Origin: Geomonas sp. RF6
Lineage (GTDB): Bacteria > Desulfobacterota > Desulfuromonadia > Geobacterales > Geobacteraceae
Direction: 5' to 3'
DNA: 64,000 nucleotides
NCBI RefSeq assembly: GCF_021044625.1
Contig: NZ_CP087999.1
Coordinates: 2,548,501 to 2,612,500 of the forward strand
Each line of letters begins with the position of its first letter. The first letter of the stretch is position 1. The notes below the pieces were generated by a model. The model did not search any database. It was given only the letters and a program-made list of their open reading frames with translations, and was not told where the DNA came from. Positions 9,345 to 18,459 of this stretch are shown piece after piece. Made by a program: the position numbers and the translations under genes.

Positions 9345-10720
9345 CTAGTTCAGAAGAGAAAGTCGGGCTCGCAGTACACAGCAGTGAAGAAGGGAACCTG
9401 TACGACGTTGAAAGACTCAGAACCCTCATCTCCGACTGCCTCTGTGCCTGGGGTGCGACAGATGCGCAATCCCCTTTTTCAGACATTGTTTCACCCGGGA
9501 TGTCTGTTCTGTTGAAACCAAACTGGGTCCACGACCAAAATGTTAGCGGGCTTGGCAACGACTGCCTCGTGACGCACCCCAATCTCATCTTGGCTGCACT
9601 TCAGGAAGTCCTGAAAGCAAAACCGAGCAGAGTCATCATTGCGGATGCTCCAATACAACAGTGCGACTTTTCCGCGCTCGTCCCTTCCGACTTGCGCCTT
9701 CGAATAAAAGATTTGGCAGATCTGACGGGGTGTCCTGTCGAGGTCATAGATTTGAGACGCACCATTCTCCGCAAAGGGGGATATGTTGCGGGGCAGGATC
9801 TGGAAGTTCGCGGTGATGATCGTTATATTCTGTTCGACTTGGGAAAGGAAAGCCTGCTAGACCCTGTTTCAACTCCCGATAGCCGCTTCCGGATCACGTG
9901 TTATCACCCGGACCTGCTTTCCCTGCACCACAGGCCGGGAAAGCACGAATACTTCGTCGCCAAAGAACCATTTGAAGCAGACGTTGTCATTAACATGCCG
10001 AAGCTTAAGGCTCACAAGAAAGCTGGTCTCACCGGGGCGATGAAAAACCTCGTTGGCATCAATGGAAACAAAGAGTTCCTGCCGCACCACAGGCTCGGAG
10101 GGAGTGCAAGTGGTGGCGATTGTTATGCCGGGTGGTCCTTGATCAAAAGGATGATCGAGCGTTGCTATGATGAGGCAAATCGGGGAATTGGAACCCCCCA
10201 GTGTGCAAAATGGCTCAAGCGATCAGGGCAACTTCAGCGGGTTCAGAATCTTATCGGAAATCCAGAAATCGAGGGCGGGTGGCATGGAAACGACACGGTC
10301 TGGAGAATGACCCTGGACCTCAATCGCCTGTTGCTTTATGGCCGCAGCGACGGGACTCTCTCTGACACGCCTCTGCGAAAGGTGTACTCATTGACAGACG
10401 CCTTGATTGCCGGCGAAGGCGAGGGGCCACTCGCGCCGTCTCCCCTCGTGCTCGGAGTCCTTACTTTCTCTGATTCCTCCGTCTTTTCCGACTTGGTAGG
10501 CGCTAGTCTTATGCACTTCGACTACCGGAAGATCCCCACCGTTCGTGAAGCTTTTGGAGCATTCAGATATCCCTTGGTAACGCATGCACCTGAAGACTGC
10601 CGTGTGCTGTTTGAGGGGGAAGAGATAACGCTGCATGACGTGGCACGATGGTTCGGTAAAGATTTCCACCCTTCCGCTGGCTGGCGAGGGCACATCGAGA
10701 TGACTGGAGACGCGGAATGA
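9341..10720 (+). CDS. DUF362 domain protein in polysaccharide operon
   Basis: A 459-aa protein that I recognise as DUF362-like from its core: VLLKPNWVH near residue 55, DAPIQQCDF, ADVVINMPKLKAHKKAGLTG and MKNLVGING. No ferredoxin-type CxxCxxC cluster is visible, so it is the stand-alone form. The family has no settled biochemical role. ATG 9341 overlaps the previous stop (ATGA) and follows GAGG; an ATG two codons earlier is the alternative. Its stop overlaps the ATP-grasp gene by 4 bp, implying a joint function on the glycan or an attached group. Confidence 0.8.
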   Translation: MTSSEEKVGLAVHSSEEGNLYDVERLRTLISDCLCAWGATDAQSPFSDIVSPGMSVLLKPNWVHDQNVSGLGNDCLVTHPNLILAALQEVLKAKPSRVIIADAPIQQCDFSALVPSDLRLRIKDLADLTGCPVEVIDLRRTILRKGGYVAGQDLEVRGDDRYILFDLGKESLLDPVSTPDSRFRITCYHPDLLSLHHRPGKHEYFVAKEPFEADVVINMPKLKAHKKAGLTGAMKNLVGINGNKEFLPHHRLGGSASGGDCYAGWSLIKRMIERCYDEANRGIGTPQCAKWLKRSGQLQRVQNLIGNPEIEGGWHGNDTVWRMTLDLNRLLLYGRSDGTLSDTPLRKVYSLTDALIAGEGEGPLAPSPLVLGVLTFSDSSVFSDLVGASLMHFDYRKIPTVREAFGAFRYPLVTHAPEDCRVLFEGEEITLHDVARWFGKDFHPSAGWRGHIEMTGDAE

Positions 10721-11766
10721 GGATAGGTATCCATCCAGATCACATGTGGGGTTCAAGCTACTCGGACAGGTGGATTGAGTTCCTGATGGCAAAGAACGTG
10801 GAGATCGTTGACCTTGATTTGCTGGCGCCAGATTTTTTGGAGCAGGCTCATAAGTGCGACGGCATTATGTGGCGCTGGTTTCACACCCAGGATCACAAGC
10901 AGTCTGCAAAGATGATCCTCTACACCATCGACAAGTACCTCGGCATCCCCGTCTTTCCGTCGGAGGAGATGTCCTGGCACTTCGACGATAAAGTGGCTCA
11001 ATACTACCTCCTGAAAACGCTTGATGCCCCACAACCGGACGCGTCAGTATTCTGGGACATAGAGGCTGCAATCAGTTGGGCCCGCAGCGCTATTTACCCG
11101 ACAGTATTCAAACTCGCGGCTGGTGCGGGGGCCTCAAACGTGCTGAAAGTAGATAGTTCTGCCCACGCGGTGCAACTGATCCGGAAGATGTTCTGTGAAG
11201 GAATCTTCCCAATGACCATGAATGAGTACCGTGGACCTGTTCTGCCAAGAACACGGCGGGAGGCCAAGGCGAGGGTGCGGAGGGTCGCAGACGCTCTCCG
11301 ATACGCCCGAACGGGCGATTTCCCACGATTGCCCGAGTTCTGGTGGAAACCCGAGAAGGGCTATGTCTACTTTCAGGAGTTTCTCCCCGGAAATGCCTTC
11401 GATACGCGCGTGACGGTCATAGGAGATCGCGCCTTCGCGTTTCGGCGCATGAACCGCCCCAACGACTTCCGCGCCTCGGGGAGCGGAAACATCGACTGGG
11501 CCCCCGGTGAAATCGACCCGGCGTGCTTAAATATTGCCTTCGAGGTCTCAGAGAGAGCTGGGTTCCAGACGATGGCATACGATTTCCTGTACAAGGCGGG
11601 GAAGCCTGTAATCTGCGAGATCAGCTACACCTTTGTCGATACTGCAGTTTTCAACTGTCCCGGGCACTGGGACAGGCAACTGAACTGGCACGAGGGGCAT
11701 ATGTGGCCGGAAGAAGCGCAGGTCGAAGATTTCCTGGCGGTGGTAGCGCGAGCGGGTCGGGGGTGA
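10717..11766 (+). CDS. ATP-grasp superfamily ligase-like protein
   Basis: A 349-aa protein with the layout of an ATP-grasp enzyme. The N-terminal pre-domain (MRIGIHPDHMWGSSYSDRW) is followed by the ATP-binding lid region IYPTVFKLAAGAGASNVLKV. YVYFQEFLPGNAFDTRVTVI with the later FDTRVTVIGDRAFAFRR corresponds to the RimK-like nucleotide-binding strand. YDFLYKAGKPVICEISYTF carries the metal-binding acidic residue. Such enzymes form amide, ester or thioester bonds using ATP. In this locus, next to an aminotransferase and an acyltransferase, an amide-forming decoration of a sugar is plausible but is inference. It overlaps both neighbours by 4 bp. Confidence 0.78.
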   Translation: MRIGIHPDHMWGSSYSDRWIEFLMAKNVEIVDLDLLAPDFLEQAHKCDGIMWRWFHTQDHKQSAKMILYTIDKYLGIPVFPSEEMSWHFDDKVAQYYLLKTLDAPQPDASVFWDIEAAISWARSAIYPTVFKLAAGAGASNVLKVDSSAHAVQLIRKMFCEGIFPMTMNEYRGPVLPRTRREAKARVRRVADALRYARTGDFPRLPEFWWKPEKGYVYFQEFLPGNAFDTRVTVIGDRAFAFRRMNRPNDFRASGSGNIDWAPGEIDPACLNIAFEVSERAGFQTMAYDFLYKAGKPVICEISYTFVDTAVFNCPGHWDRQLNWHEGHMWPEEAQVEDFLAVVARAGRG

Positions 11767-12896
11767 CTTCTATTCTTGACAAAAGAGTTGTCGTTTATCT
11801 CCCCAGTCTTGAAATGGGCGGCTCGGAGCGTCAAGGACTGCGCCTTGCGGCCTATCTCCAGAGGGAATGTGGTGCAAAGGTCGAGGTGTGGGGGGTAGCG
11901 GGAGAAGGTCTCGGCACAGTTTTTTGCGACAAGGAAGGCATCCCCTGGCGCATTGTTCCTGTCCCCTGGCAAACGAGCCCGCTGAAGCGGTTGAGGACGG
12001 TGCGAACCCTCAAGGAAACGCTCTCGCTGGCGAAACCTGACATCCTCCTCCCCTTTACCGTAACGCCAAGCTTCATCTGCGGCCTCCTCTGGGAAAAGGT
12101 TGGTGCCTCTCTTTCAATTTGGAACCAGCGTGACACTCTGGGGCACACCCCGGGGTTCTTCTGGCAGCAGGCGGCAGTCCGCAAGACTCCGCTGTTCGTA
12201 TCCAATTCCGGTCATGGAGCAAAGTATCTCACTGATTTTTTAGGTGCACCCCGGGAAAAGATCCGTGTCGTGCACAACGGAATACAGCTGGATGCTCCTC
12301 TCCGGACGAGAGCGGAGTGGAGATTTGAGCTGCAGGCTTCGAAAGATCAGTTTGTCGCGGTGATGGTGGCGAACCTCCACGCAGACAAGGACCACGCCAC
12401 TGTGTTGCGCGCCTGGAAGAAGGTGTTGGGAAGAGTGCCCGGGACATCCCCTGTCTTCGTGATGGCGGGATACCACGGGAACCGCTATGAAGAGCTGCGG
12501 CAGCTTTCTCGCGATCTCCACATCGAGGAGCATGTCCGTTTTCTCGGTCAGGTCACGGACGTCCCCGGCCTCCTCGCCGCCAGCGATCTGGGCATTATGA
12601 GCTCCAAGTCGGAAGGATCTCCCAATTCTCTTCTGGAATGCATGGCAGCGGGACTACCGATCGTCGGCAGCGCTGTCCCGGGGATTGAAGAGGCCGTCGG
12701 ACAAGGGGGTAGATTTCTGTTTCCAGTAGGTGATGCGGAGGCACTCTCCCGACTCGTCGTCGATTTTATGGCGGATCCTCAGTTACGCCAGGCAGCGGGC
12801 GAGGAGAACCGCAGGCGGATCGGAGAGGCTTTCTCACCCAATGCTATGTGCCGCCAAATGGTCTCTGTTATCGAGGAAGGGCTCACCGCGCCATGA
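11763..12896 (+). CDS. GT4 family glycosyltransferase
   Basis: A 377-aa GT-B enzyme starting at GTG 11763, which overlaps the ATP-grasp stop (GTGA). The N-terminus VVVYLPSLEMGGSERQGLRL shows the GG-x-E/R acceptor-side loop of GT4 enzymes. SKSEGSPNSLLECMAAGLPI is the donor-site ExxxxxxxE motif, followed by VGSAVPGIEEAV. It is a cytoplasmic enzyme adding a sugar to the growing lipid-linked glycan. The sugar cannot be inferred. The next GT4 overlaps it by 4 bp. Confidence 0.93.
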   Translation: MTSILDKRVVVYLPSLEMGGSERQGLRLAAYLQRECGAKVEVWGVAGEGLGTVFCDKEGIPWRIVPVPWQTSPLKRLRTVRTLKETLSLAKPDILLPFTVTPSFICGLLWEKVGASLSIWNQRDTLGHTPGFFWQQAAVRKTPLFVSNSGHGAKYLTDFLGAPREKIRVVHNGIQLDAPLRTRAEWRFELQASKDQFVAVMVANLHADKDHATVLRAWKKVLGRVPGTSPVFVMAGYHGNRYEELRQLSRDLHIEEHVRFLGQVTDVPGLLAASDLGIMSSKSEGSPNSLLECMAAGLPIVGSAVPGIEEAVGQGGRFLFPVGDAEALSRLVVDFMADPQLRQAAGEENRRRIGEAFSPNAMCRQMVSVIEEGLTAP

Positions 12897-14065
12897 AAAT
12901 TCTGCACACTGTGGAGTTCTACCACCCCTCCGTGGGGGGGATGCAGGAGGTCGTTAAGCAGCTCTCCGAGCGCTTGGTCCGCCTCGGCCACGAGGTGACA
13001 GTGGCGACCACGAGCCTCGCTGGTCGCACCGAGAAGGTGGTGAACGGTGTACGCATAGAGGAGTTCGCGGTCGCGGGGAAGCTTGCGCTGGGAATCACCG
13101 GCGATGTGGAGCGGTACCGCACCTTTGTTCGCGAGAGCCGGTTCGATGTGGTAACCAACTTTGCCGCGCAGCAGTGGACGACGGACGCAATGATCACCAT
13201 GCTGGATCAGATCGACGCAAAAAAGGTCTTTGTCCCGACAGGTTTCTCCGAGTTGAGTCACCCTCGGTTCCAGTCGTACTTCGCTGGCATGCGGCAGTGG
13301 CTGACACAGTACGACATGAACGTCTTTCTCTCCAACGACTACAGGGATATCGACTTTGCCCGCGACTGTGGGGTCACACGGATCAGGCTCATCCCCAACG
13401 GCGCATCCGAGGATGAGTTCCTCCCGCCGTCAAAGATCGACATTCGCACAGAGCTGGGAATTCCGCGCGACCACTTCCTGATCCTGCACGTCGGCTCTCA
13501 CACTGGTCTCAAGGGGCATGCCGAGGCGATGAGAATTTTCGCCCACGCCAGGATCAGGAATGCGACGCTTCTCGTTGCCGCCAACGATTTTGGCGGCGGG
13601 TGCGCCACCGCCTGCAAGCTGAAGCGCAGGTTCTTCAATGCCTGGCCGCCACGGCGCCAGGACGGGAAGCGGATCATCGTGACTTCGCTGCCGCGCCAGG
13701 AGACGGTGGCTGCCTATCAGGCAGCCGATGCGTTCCTGTTCCCTTCGAACATAGAATGCTCACCGCTGGTGCTCTTCGAATGCATGGCCTCTAGTACCCC
13801 CTTTCTCACCACAGATGTCGGGAACGCCCGCGAGATCGTGGAGTGGTCTGGTGGGGGGCGGGTGCTGCCGACGACGAAGGACCGGAAGGGACGCTCCCAC
13901 GCCGAGATCGCAGGCTCCGTCGCGATGCTTGAAGAACTCTACCGTGACGGCACGCAGCGGGGCCGCATGGCGCAGGCGGGATTTGCTGCCTGGCAGGAGC
14001 GATTCACCTGGGGGAATATCGCCCGGGAATACGAGAAGCTCTATATGAACCTTTTGAAAGGGTAG
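12893..14065 (+). CDS. GT4 family glycosyltransferase
   Basis: A 390-aa GT4 enzyme from ATG 12893 (ATGA overlap with the previous stop). The N-terminus MKILHTVEFYHPSVGGMQEV has the glycine-rich acceptor loop. LILHVGSHTGLKGHAEAMRI is the start of the C-terminal Rossmann domain, and SNIECSPLVLFECMASSTPF is the donor-site ExxxxxxxE motif. It lies between another GT4 and the fucosyltransferase-like gene in one transcription unit. Confidence 0.92.
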   Translation: MKILHTVEFYHPSVGGMQEVVKQLSERLVRLGHEVTVATTSLAGRTEKVVNGVRIEEFAVAGKLALGITGDVERYRTFVRESRFDVVTNFAAQQWTTDAMITMLDQIDAKKVFVPTGFSELSHPRFQSYFAGMRQWLTQYDMNVFLSNDYRDIDFARDCGVTRIRLIPNGASEDEFLPPSKIDIRTELGIPRDHFLILHVGSHTGLKGHAEAMRIFAHARIRNATLLVAANDFGGGCATACKLKRRFFNAWPPRRQDGKRIIVTSLPRQETVAAYQAADAFLFPSNIECSPLVLFECMASSTPFLTTDVGNAREIVEWSGGGRVLPTTKDRKGRSHAEIAGSVAMLEELYRDGTQRGRMAQAGFAAWQERFTWGNIAREYEKLYMNLLKG

Positions 14066-14072
14066 TCTCTGT

Positions 14073-14963
14073 ATGGTCATCGTCAGGCTGAGCGGCGGGC
14101 TCGGCAACCAGATGTTTCAGTATGCGGCGGGACGGAGCCTTGCCATTCTTAACGACGCGCCGTTGAAGCTGGACCTCGGGTGGTTCCAGAAGATCCCCGC
14201 CGGGGACACGAAGCGTCATTACGAGTTGCACGTCTTCAACACTGTGCAGGAGGCGGCTTCCCCCAAAGAGGTCCGGGCGCTGCAGGGAGTGAATGTAACC
14301 CGCTGGCCGAAGGTGGCGAAGCGCTTTCTGGCGCGTACAGGGCTCCTTATAAGGAAGTCGTCGGTACGGGAGCGTCATTTTCATTTCGATCCGCAGATAC
14401 TGGAGTTGCGCGGCAATCTGCACCTCGACGGGTACTGGCAGAGTCCCCGGTATTTCGAGCAGTTCGAGGACGTGATCCGCAAGGACTTCACTCTCCTGCC
14501 TTCCCCCGATGCCGCGAACCTCGTAGCCGCCACAGCGATCGAGGGGTGCACCAGCGTCAGCCTCCACGTACGTCGCGGCGACTACGTCTCGAACCCCGCC
14601 ATCGGCAATATCCACGGTAGCAGCAGCCTCGAGTACTACGCACAGGCAGTGCAGACGATGCTGGAGCGGGTGCCGCAGGCCCATTTCTTCGTCTTCTCCG
14701 ATGAACCGCAGTGGGTGAAGGACAACCTGAAGATCGCCGCCCCCACCACATATCTTCACCACAATGGCCCCGATAAGGGTTACGAGGACCTGAGGCTAAT
14801 GACCCGATGCAAGCACCACATCATCGCCAACAGCTCCTTCAGCTGGTGGGGGGCGTGGCTGGCGGACGCCCCTGGGCAGTTCGTGATCGCGCCGAAGAGG
14901 TGGTTCAACCGCAACGACGTCTGCACCGACGATTTGTGCCCGCCGGAGTGGCTGCGGCTATGA
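14073..14963 (+). CDS. GT11-family (alpha-1,2-fucosyltransferase-like) enzyme
   Basis: A 296-aa protein. GT11 hallmarks are present in order: the start VIVRLSGGLGNQMFQYAAG, LHLDGYWQSPRYF in the middle, SLHVRRGDYVSN (the HxRRGDY donor-binding motif), and IIANSSFSWWGAWLA near the C-terminus. The family transfers L-fucose from GDP-fucose in alpha-1,2 linkage. That predicts a GDP-fucose pathway in the cell; the ManC-like enzyme later in the window could supply GDP-mannose, but no Gmd/WcaG genes were seen. The enzyme is probably cytoplasmic. Confidence 0.92.
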   Translation: MVIVRLSGGLGNQMFQYAAGRSLAILNDAPLKLDLGWFQKIPAGDTKRHYELHVFNTVQEAASPKEVRALQGVNVTRWPKVAKRFLARTGLLIRKSSVRERHFHFDPQILELRGNLHLDGYWQSPRYFEQFEDVIRKDFTLLPSPDAANLVAATAIEGCTSVSLHVRRGDYVSNPAIGNIHGSSSLEYYAQAVQTMLERVPQAHFFVFSDEPQWVKDNLKIAAPTTYLHHNGPDKGYEDLRLMTRCKHHIIANSSFSWWGAWLADAPGQFVIAPKRWFNRNDVCTDDLCPPEWLRL

Positions 14964-15985
14964 GTGGGAGTGTTGTGAAGATACAGCCAAGGGTTACGGT
15001 CCTGCTGCCGGTGTATAACAGCCAAGCGCACCTACGGGAGGCAATTGACAGCATTCTTCGCCAGACGTACGCCGACTTCGAACTTCTCGTCATCAACGAC
15101 GGTTCCAGCGACGGCAGTGTGGCCATTGTGGAATCTTTCGACGACCCCCGGATCCGCCTGGTGCACAACGAAAAGAATTCCGGGCTGATCTTCACCCTCA
15201 ACAAAGGGCTGGAGCTCGCAAGAGGCGATTTTGTCGCGCGCATGGACGCCGACGACGTGAGCCTGCCGGAAAGACTTGCGAAGCAGGTGGCCTTTCTGGA
15301 GAGAAACCCCTCAGTGGGGATCTGCGGGACCTGGTTTCGAAAGTTCGGGGGGCAGGAAAAGACGCTGCGCTGGAGCACAGACCCGGACAGCATCCGGTGC
15401 GGTCTCCTTTTCGACTCCATGATGGGGCACCCGACGGTGCTGTTGCGCCGACAGCTCTTCCTCGATCACGCCCTCTACTATGACGCCGCGTTCAAGAATG
15501 CCGAGGACTTCGACTTGTGGGAGAGGGCGTCCCGGCACTGCGACCTCGCCAACCTCCCCGAGGTGCTGCTGCAGTACCGCGTGCATCCGGGGCAGATCAC
15601 CCAGGTTGCCGCTTCTGGCCAGAGAGGTACCGCCGGGAAGGTCCGTCTGAGACAGCTGCGGGCGCTGGGGATCGAACCGTCGCCGGAGGAGATGGAGATA
15701 CACCAGGCGATCTCCACCTGCTGCTGCGACTCGGTGACCGATGTCTTTGTCCGTGGCGAGGAGTGGCTGTGCAGGTTGAAGAGCCTGAACGATCAGGCGG
15801 GGTACTTTCCGGAACCGGCCTTCTCCCACACCCTTCTGGAGCGGTGGCTGGTCTTCTGCAAGAAGGGCGTCTCCCGGGGGCACCTGTCGCCGCGGGCCCT
15901 TTATTTCCCCCGGCTGCTGAAGGAGACCTCACTCGGCTACCGCTTCGTCGCCAGCTACCTGCTGGATCAGCTGAAAAACCGATAG
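14960..15985 (+). CDS. GT2 family glycosyltransferase
   Basis: A 341-aa GT-A enzyme from ATG 14960, overlapping the GT11 stop (ATGA). Motifs are VTVLLPVYNSQAHLREAIDS, VINDGSSDGS and ARMDADDVSLPERL (the metal-binding DxD), then FDLWERASRHCDLANLPEVL, which carries the catalytic-base region of GT2 enzymes. About 110 C-terminal residues without a recognised motif follow. No membrane anchor is visible, so it is soluble, unlike the GT2 at the left edge. Confidence 0.92.
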   Translation: MSGSVVKIQPRVTVLLPVYNSQAHLREAIDSILRQTYADFELLVINDGSSDGSVAIVESFDDPRIRLVHNEKNSGLIFTLNKGLELARGDFVARMDADDVSLPERLAKQVAFLERNPSVGICGTWFRKFGGQEKTLRWSTDPDSIRCGLLFDSMMGHPTVLLRRQLFLDHALYYDAAFKNAEDFDLWERASRHCDLANLPEVLLQYRVHPGQITQVAASGQRGTAGKVRLRQLRALGIEPSPEEMEIHQAISTCCCDSVTDVFVRGEEWLCRLKSLNDQAGYFPEPAFSHTLLERWLVFCKKGVSRGHLSPRALYFPRLLKETSLGYRFVASYLLDQLKNR

Positions 15986-15992
15986 GAGAAAG

Positions 15993-17075
15993 ATGCGCGA
16001 GATGAGGCAACCGCTGAAGGTTCTGTACATGCTGCACGATTCCCGCAGAAGTGGCGTTCCTGCCGTCATGGCTGCCGAGGTGCGTGCCCTCGACCGCTCC
16101 CGGGTCACACCGTGCGTCCTTTTCGCCTACGACGGACCGTACGCCGAGGTGTTGCGCGCCGAGGGGGTAGATGTGCGGGTATTCGGCAAGCGCCGCCCCT
16201 TTTTGTGGAGGATGAACCGCTTCCTCTTCAACCTGCGGCTGCTGTGGCTCTCCCGGGTGTTCGACCTGGTCCACGTGCACAGCACGAAGCTCGCCTGTTC
16301 CGTCCTTTTCGCGAAGCTGCTGCGGATGAGGGCAATCTATCACCTGCATGAGCTCCCGGGGAACGTCGCGTCCGGGGTGCGCAAGGCGATGGCCGCCGCC
16401 GATTGCGTGGTCTTTTGCTCGCACACCTGCGCGGAGCACTTCAAATCGATCCCCGCGGGAGGAAAGCGCACCATCGTCAACGCGATGGCGTTCGACAGCA
16501 CCCCTCCTGCCGTACACCACGGGCGGGGGCGCAAGGTCGTGATGGTCGGAAGCATCAACCAGAGAAAGGGGCAGCACTTCCTCCTCGAGGCATTTTCCCG
16601 CCTGCGCGACCGGGACGCCGAGCTGTGGCTCTACGGTACGACCGGCCTCTCCGCCCACAAGTACGTCCACGACCTGAAGGCTTATGCGGCAAAAGAAGGC
16701 TTTGCTGACCGCGTCTTCTTCCCCGGCCCCACCGGCGATGTCTTCAGCGTCTTTCGGGAAGCCGCTGTGGTGGTGCATACCTCGCTCACCGAGTCGTTCG
16801 GCATGGCGCTTGTGGAAGCGATGTCCTGCGGGATTCCGGTGGTGGCACATGACCTGGAGGGGATGCGCGAAGTAGTGCAGGACGGGGTGACGGGATTTTT
16901 GGTGCAGCCGGGGGACGTGCAGGCCCTTGCCGCGAGGATAGAGGAGCTCCTCGCGGACCCGGCGTTGCGCAGCCGCATGGGAAGCGCGGCGTGGCGCGCC
17001 ATGCGGGAGCGCTACGACATCGTGCGGCGCATTGACGAGTACCACGAACTGTACGAGGAGGTTTGCCGGCGATGA
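15993..17075 (+). CDS. GT4 family glycosyltransferase
   Basis: A 360-aa GT4 enzyme with an AGGAGAAAG ribosome site before ATG 15993. Motifs are VLYMLHDSRRSGVPAVMA at the N-terminus, FDLVHVHSTK, VVMVGSINQRKGQHFLLEAF at the start of the C-terminal domain and TESFGMALVEAMSCGIPVVA (the donor-site E-x7-E motif). The next GT4 overlaps it by 4 bp. Sugar specificity is unknown. Confidence 0.93.
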   Translation: MREMRQPLKVLYMLHDSRRSGVPAVMAAEVRALDRSRVTPCVLFAYDGPYAEVLRAEGVDVRVFGKRRPFLWRMNRFLFNLRLLWLSRVFDLVHVHSTKLACSVLFAKLLRMRAIYHLHELPGNVASGVRKAMAAADCVVFCSHTCAEHFKSIPAGGKRTIVNAMAFDSTPPAVHHGRGRKVVMVGSINQRKGQHFLLEAFSRLRDRDAELWLYGTTGLSAHKYVHDLKAYAAKEGFADRVFFPGPTGDVFSVFREAAVVVHTSLTESFGMALVEAMSCGIPVVAHDLEGMREVVQDGVTGFLVQPGDVQALAARIEELLADPALRSRMGSAAWRAMRERYDIVRRIDEYHELYEEVCRR

Positions 17076-18259
17076 AAATGGTATTTCTGGCACCGTTCGG
17101 CATCCGCCCCAAAGGGACCGTTCTCGCAAGGATGATTCCTCTCGCGGCGCAGTTGCAGCACCTCGGCCACGAGGTGGTCGTGATCGCCCCTCCCTACACC
17201 AACCCCGAAGACTCCGGAAAGAAGGAGACCGTGCGCGGCGTCACTCTGCAGAATGTGGAGCTCGGACCGAGGCACAAGGTGCTCGCGGCTCCCATCCTCG
17301 CCTGGCGCATGTTCCGCGCGGCCCTCTCGGAGAAGCCGGATCTCGTGCACCTCTTCAAGCCGAAGGGGTACGGCGGCCTTGCCGCCATGCTGCACATCGT
17401 GCTGCAGCGGGTGGGGGTGAGACTTCCGCCGCTCTTTTTGGACACGGACGACTGGGAAGGGGCCGGGGGGATGAATGAGCTTCATGACTACTCGGGGGTG
17501 GAGAAGCGCTTCTACCATTTTCAGGAGCAGTGGCTGACGAGGCAGGCGGTGGGGGTTAGCGTGGCAAGCCGGGCTCTCGAGGTGCTGGTTGGGCGCATGG
17601 ATGTCCCGCCGTCCAGGCTCCTGTATCTGCCAAACTGCGTCTCCTCCGTCCCGGGAGGGGACGGGGCTAAGGCCCGGGCAGCCCTGGGAATCCCCCCGGA
17701 GGCGCCGGTGGTGCTCCTTTACACCAGGTTTTTCGAGTTCAGCCAGGAAAAGCTGCACCAGCTCTTCGAGAAGATCCACCGGCAGGTCCCCCAAGCCCGC
17801 TTCCTCGTGGTAGGAAAAGGGCGCGCAGGAGAGGAGGATCTCCTCCTTGCCGCGGCGCGGGAACGCGGCTTTCTCTCGGCTCTCGTCGTGGCCGGGTGGG
17901 TGGAGCCCGCGCAGCTTCCCGACTACCTGGCGGCGGGGGACGTGGCGATCTACCCCTTTGCCGACAACCTCATCAACCGGACCAAGTGCCCCGCGAAGCT
18001 GACCGAGCTCTTGCTGGCGGAGCGGGCGGTTGTGGCGGACCGGGTCGGACAGCTGGCCGAATATGTAGTGAACGGGCGCTCCGGTGTGCTGTGCGACCCG
18101 CAACGCTGGGACGAGATGGTCGAACAGGTCGTGACGCTTCTGCGCGATCCCGTGCGGCGTGCGGAACTCGGGACGAACGGGCGGGCACTGCTGCTGGAGA
18201 GGTTCAACTGGGCGGGGGCGGCGGGAGAGCTCGCTGCCTTCTACAACAGGCTCGTTTAG
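17072..18259 (+). CDS. GT4 family glycosyltransferase
   Basis: A 395-aa GT-B enzyme starting at ATG 17072 (ATGA overlap). The N-terminus MVFLAPFGIRPKGTVLARMI, LVHLFKPKGYGGLAAML and the C-terminal region VAIYPFADNLINRTKCPAKL with TELLLAERAVVADRVGQLAE place it in GT4. The usual ESFGxxxxE motif is replaced by a Lys/Thr-rich form, seen in some divergent members. It is the last glycosyltransferase of the run. Confidence 0.88.
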   Translation: MKMVFLAPFGIRPKGTVLARMIPLAAQLQHLGHEVVVIAPPYTNPEDSGKKETVRGVTLQNVELGPRHKVLAAPILAWRMFRAALSEKPDLVHLFKPKGYGGLAAMLHIVLQRVGVRLPPLFLDTDDWEGAGGMNELHDYSGVEKRFYHFQEQWLTRQAVGVSVASRALEVLVGRMDVPPSRLLYLPNCVSSVPGGDGAKARAALGIPPEAPVVLLYTRFFEFSQEKLHQLFEKIHRQVPQARFLVVGKGRAGEEDLLLAAARERGFLSALVVAGWVEPAQLPDYLAAGDVAIYPFADNLINRTKCPAKLTELLLAERAVVADRVGQLAEYVVNGRSGVLCDPQRWDEMVEQVVTLLRDPVRRAELGTNGRALLLERFNWAGAAGELAAFYNRLV

Positions 18260-18265
18260 CAGGGA

Positions 18266-18459
18266 CGGTAGGGGCGCCGGTCTCTTTCGTCGACGGCACA
18301 TCTTCCCTTCCCGGCTACACCTCCCCCTTCGTCGCGGTGCAGTCAAACCTTCCCATTGCGCAGAACGTGAAATATGTGGATAATGCCGCAGTTGCATCAC
18401 CGGCGGGGCCAAGGCCGGCCGACATCTCTTCCGCCGATATCAAGGAGTGTTACGAATGA
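18266..18459 (+). pseudogene. Possible 3' remnant of a coding sequence
   Basis: Between the last GT4 and the YfhO-like gene, one frame reads without stops as protein-like sequence with G/C-rich third positions (VSFVDGTSSLPGYTSPFVAV, then IAQNVKYVDNAAVASPAGPR) and ends at TGA 18457-18459. That stop overlaps the next ATG in the usual ATGA way. The only in-frame start after the GT4 stop is GTG 18337, which would give 40 aa and has no ribosome site. I read this as the 3' end of a lost gene, or a very small gene; no family is recognised. Confidence 0.4.
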
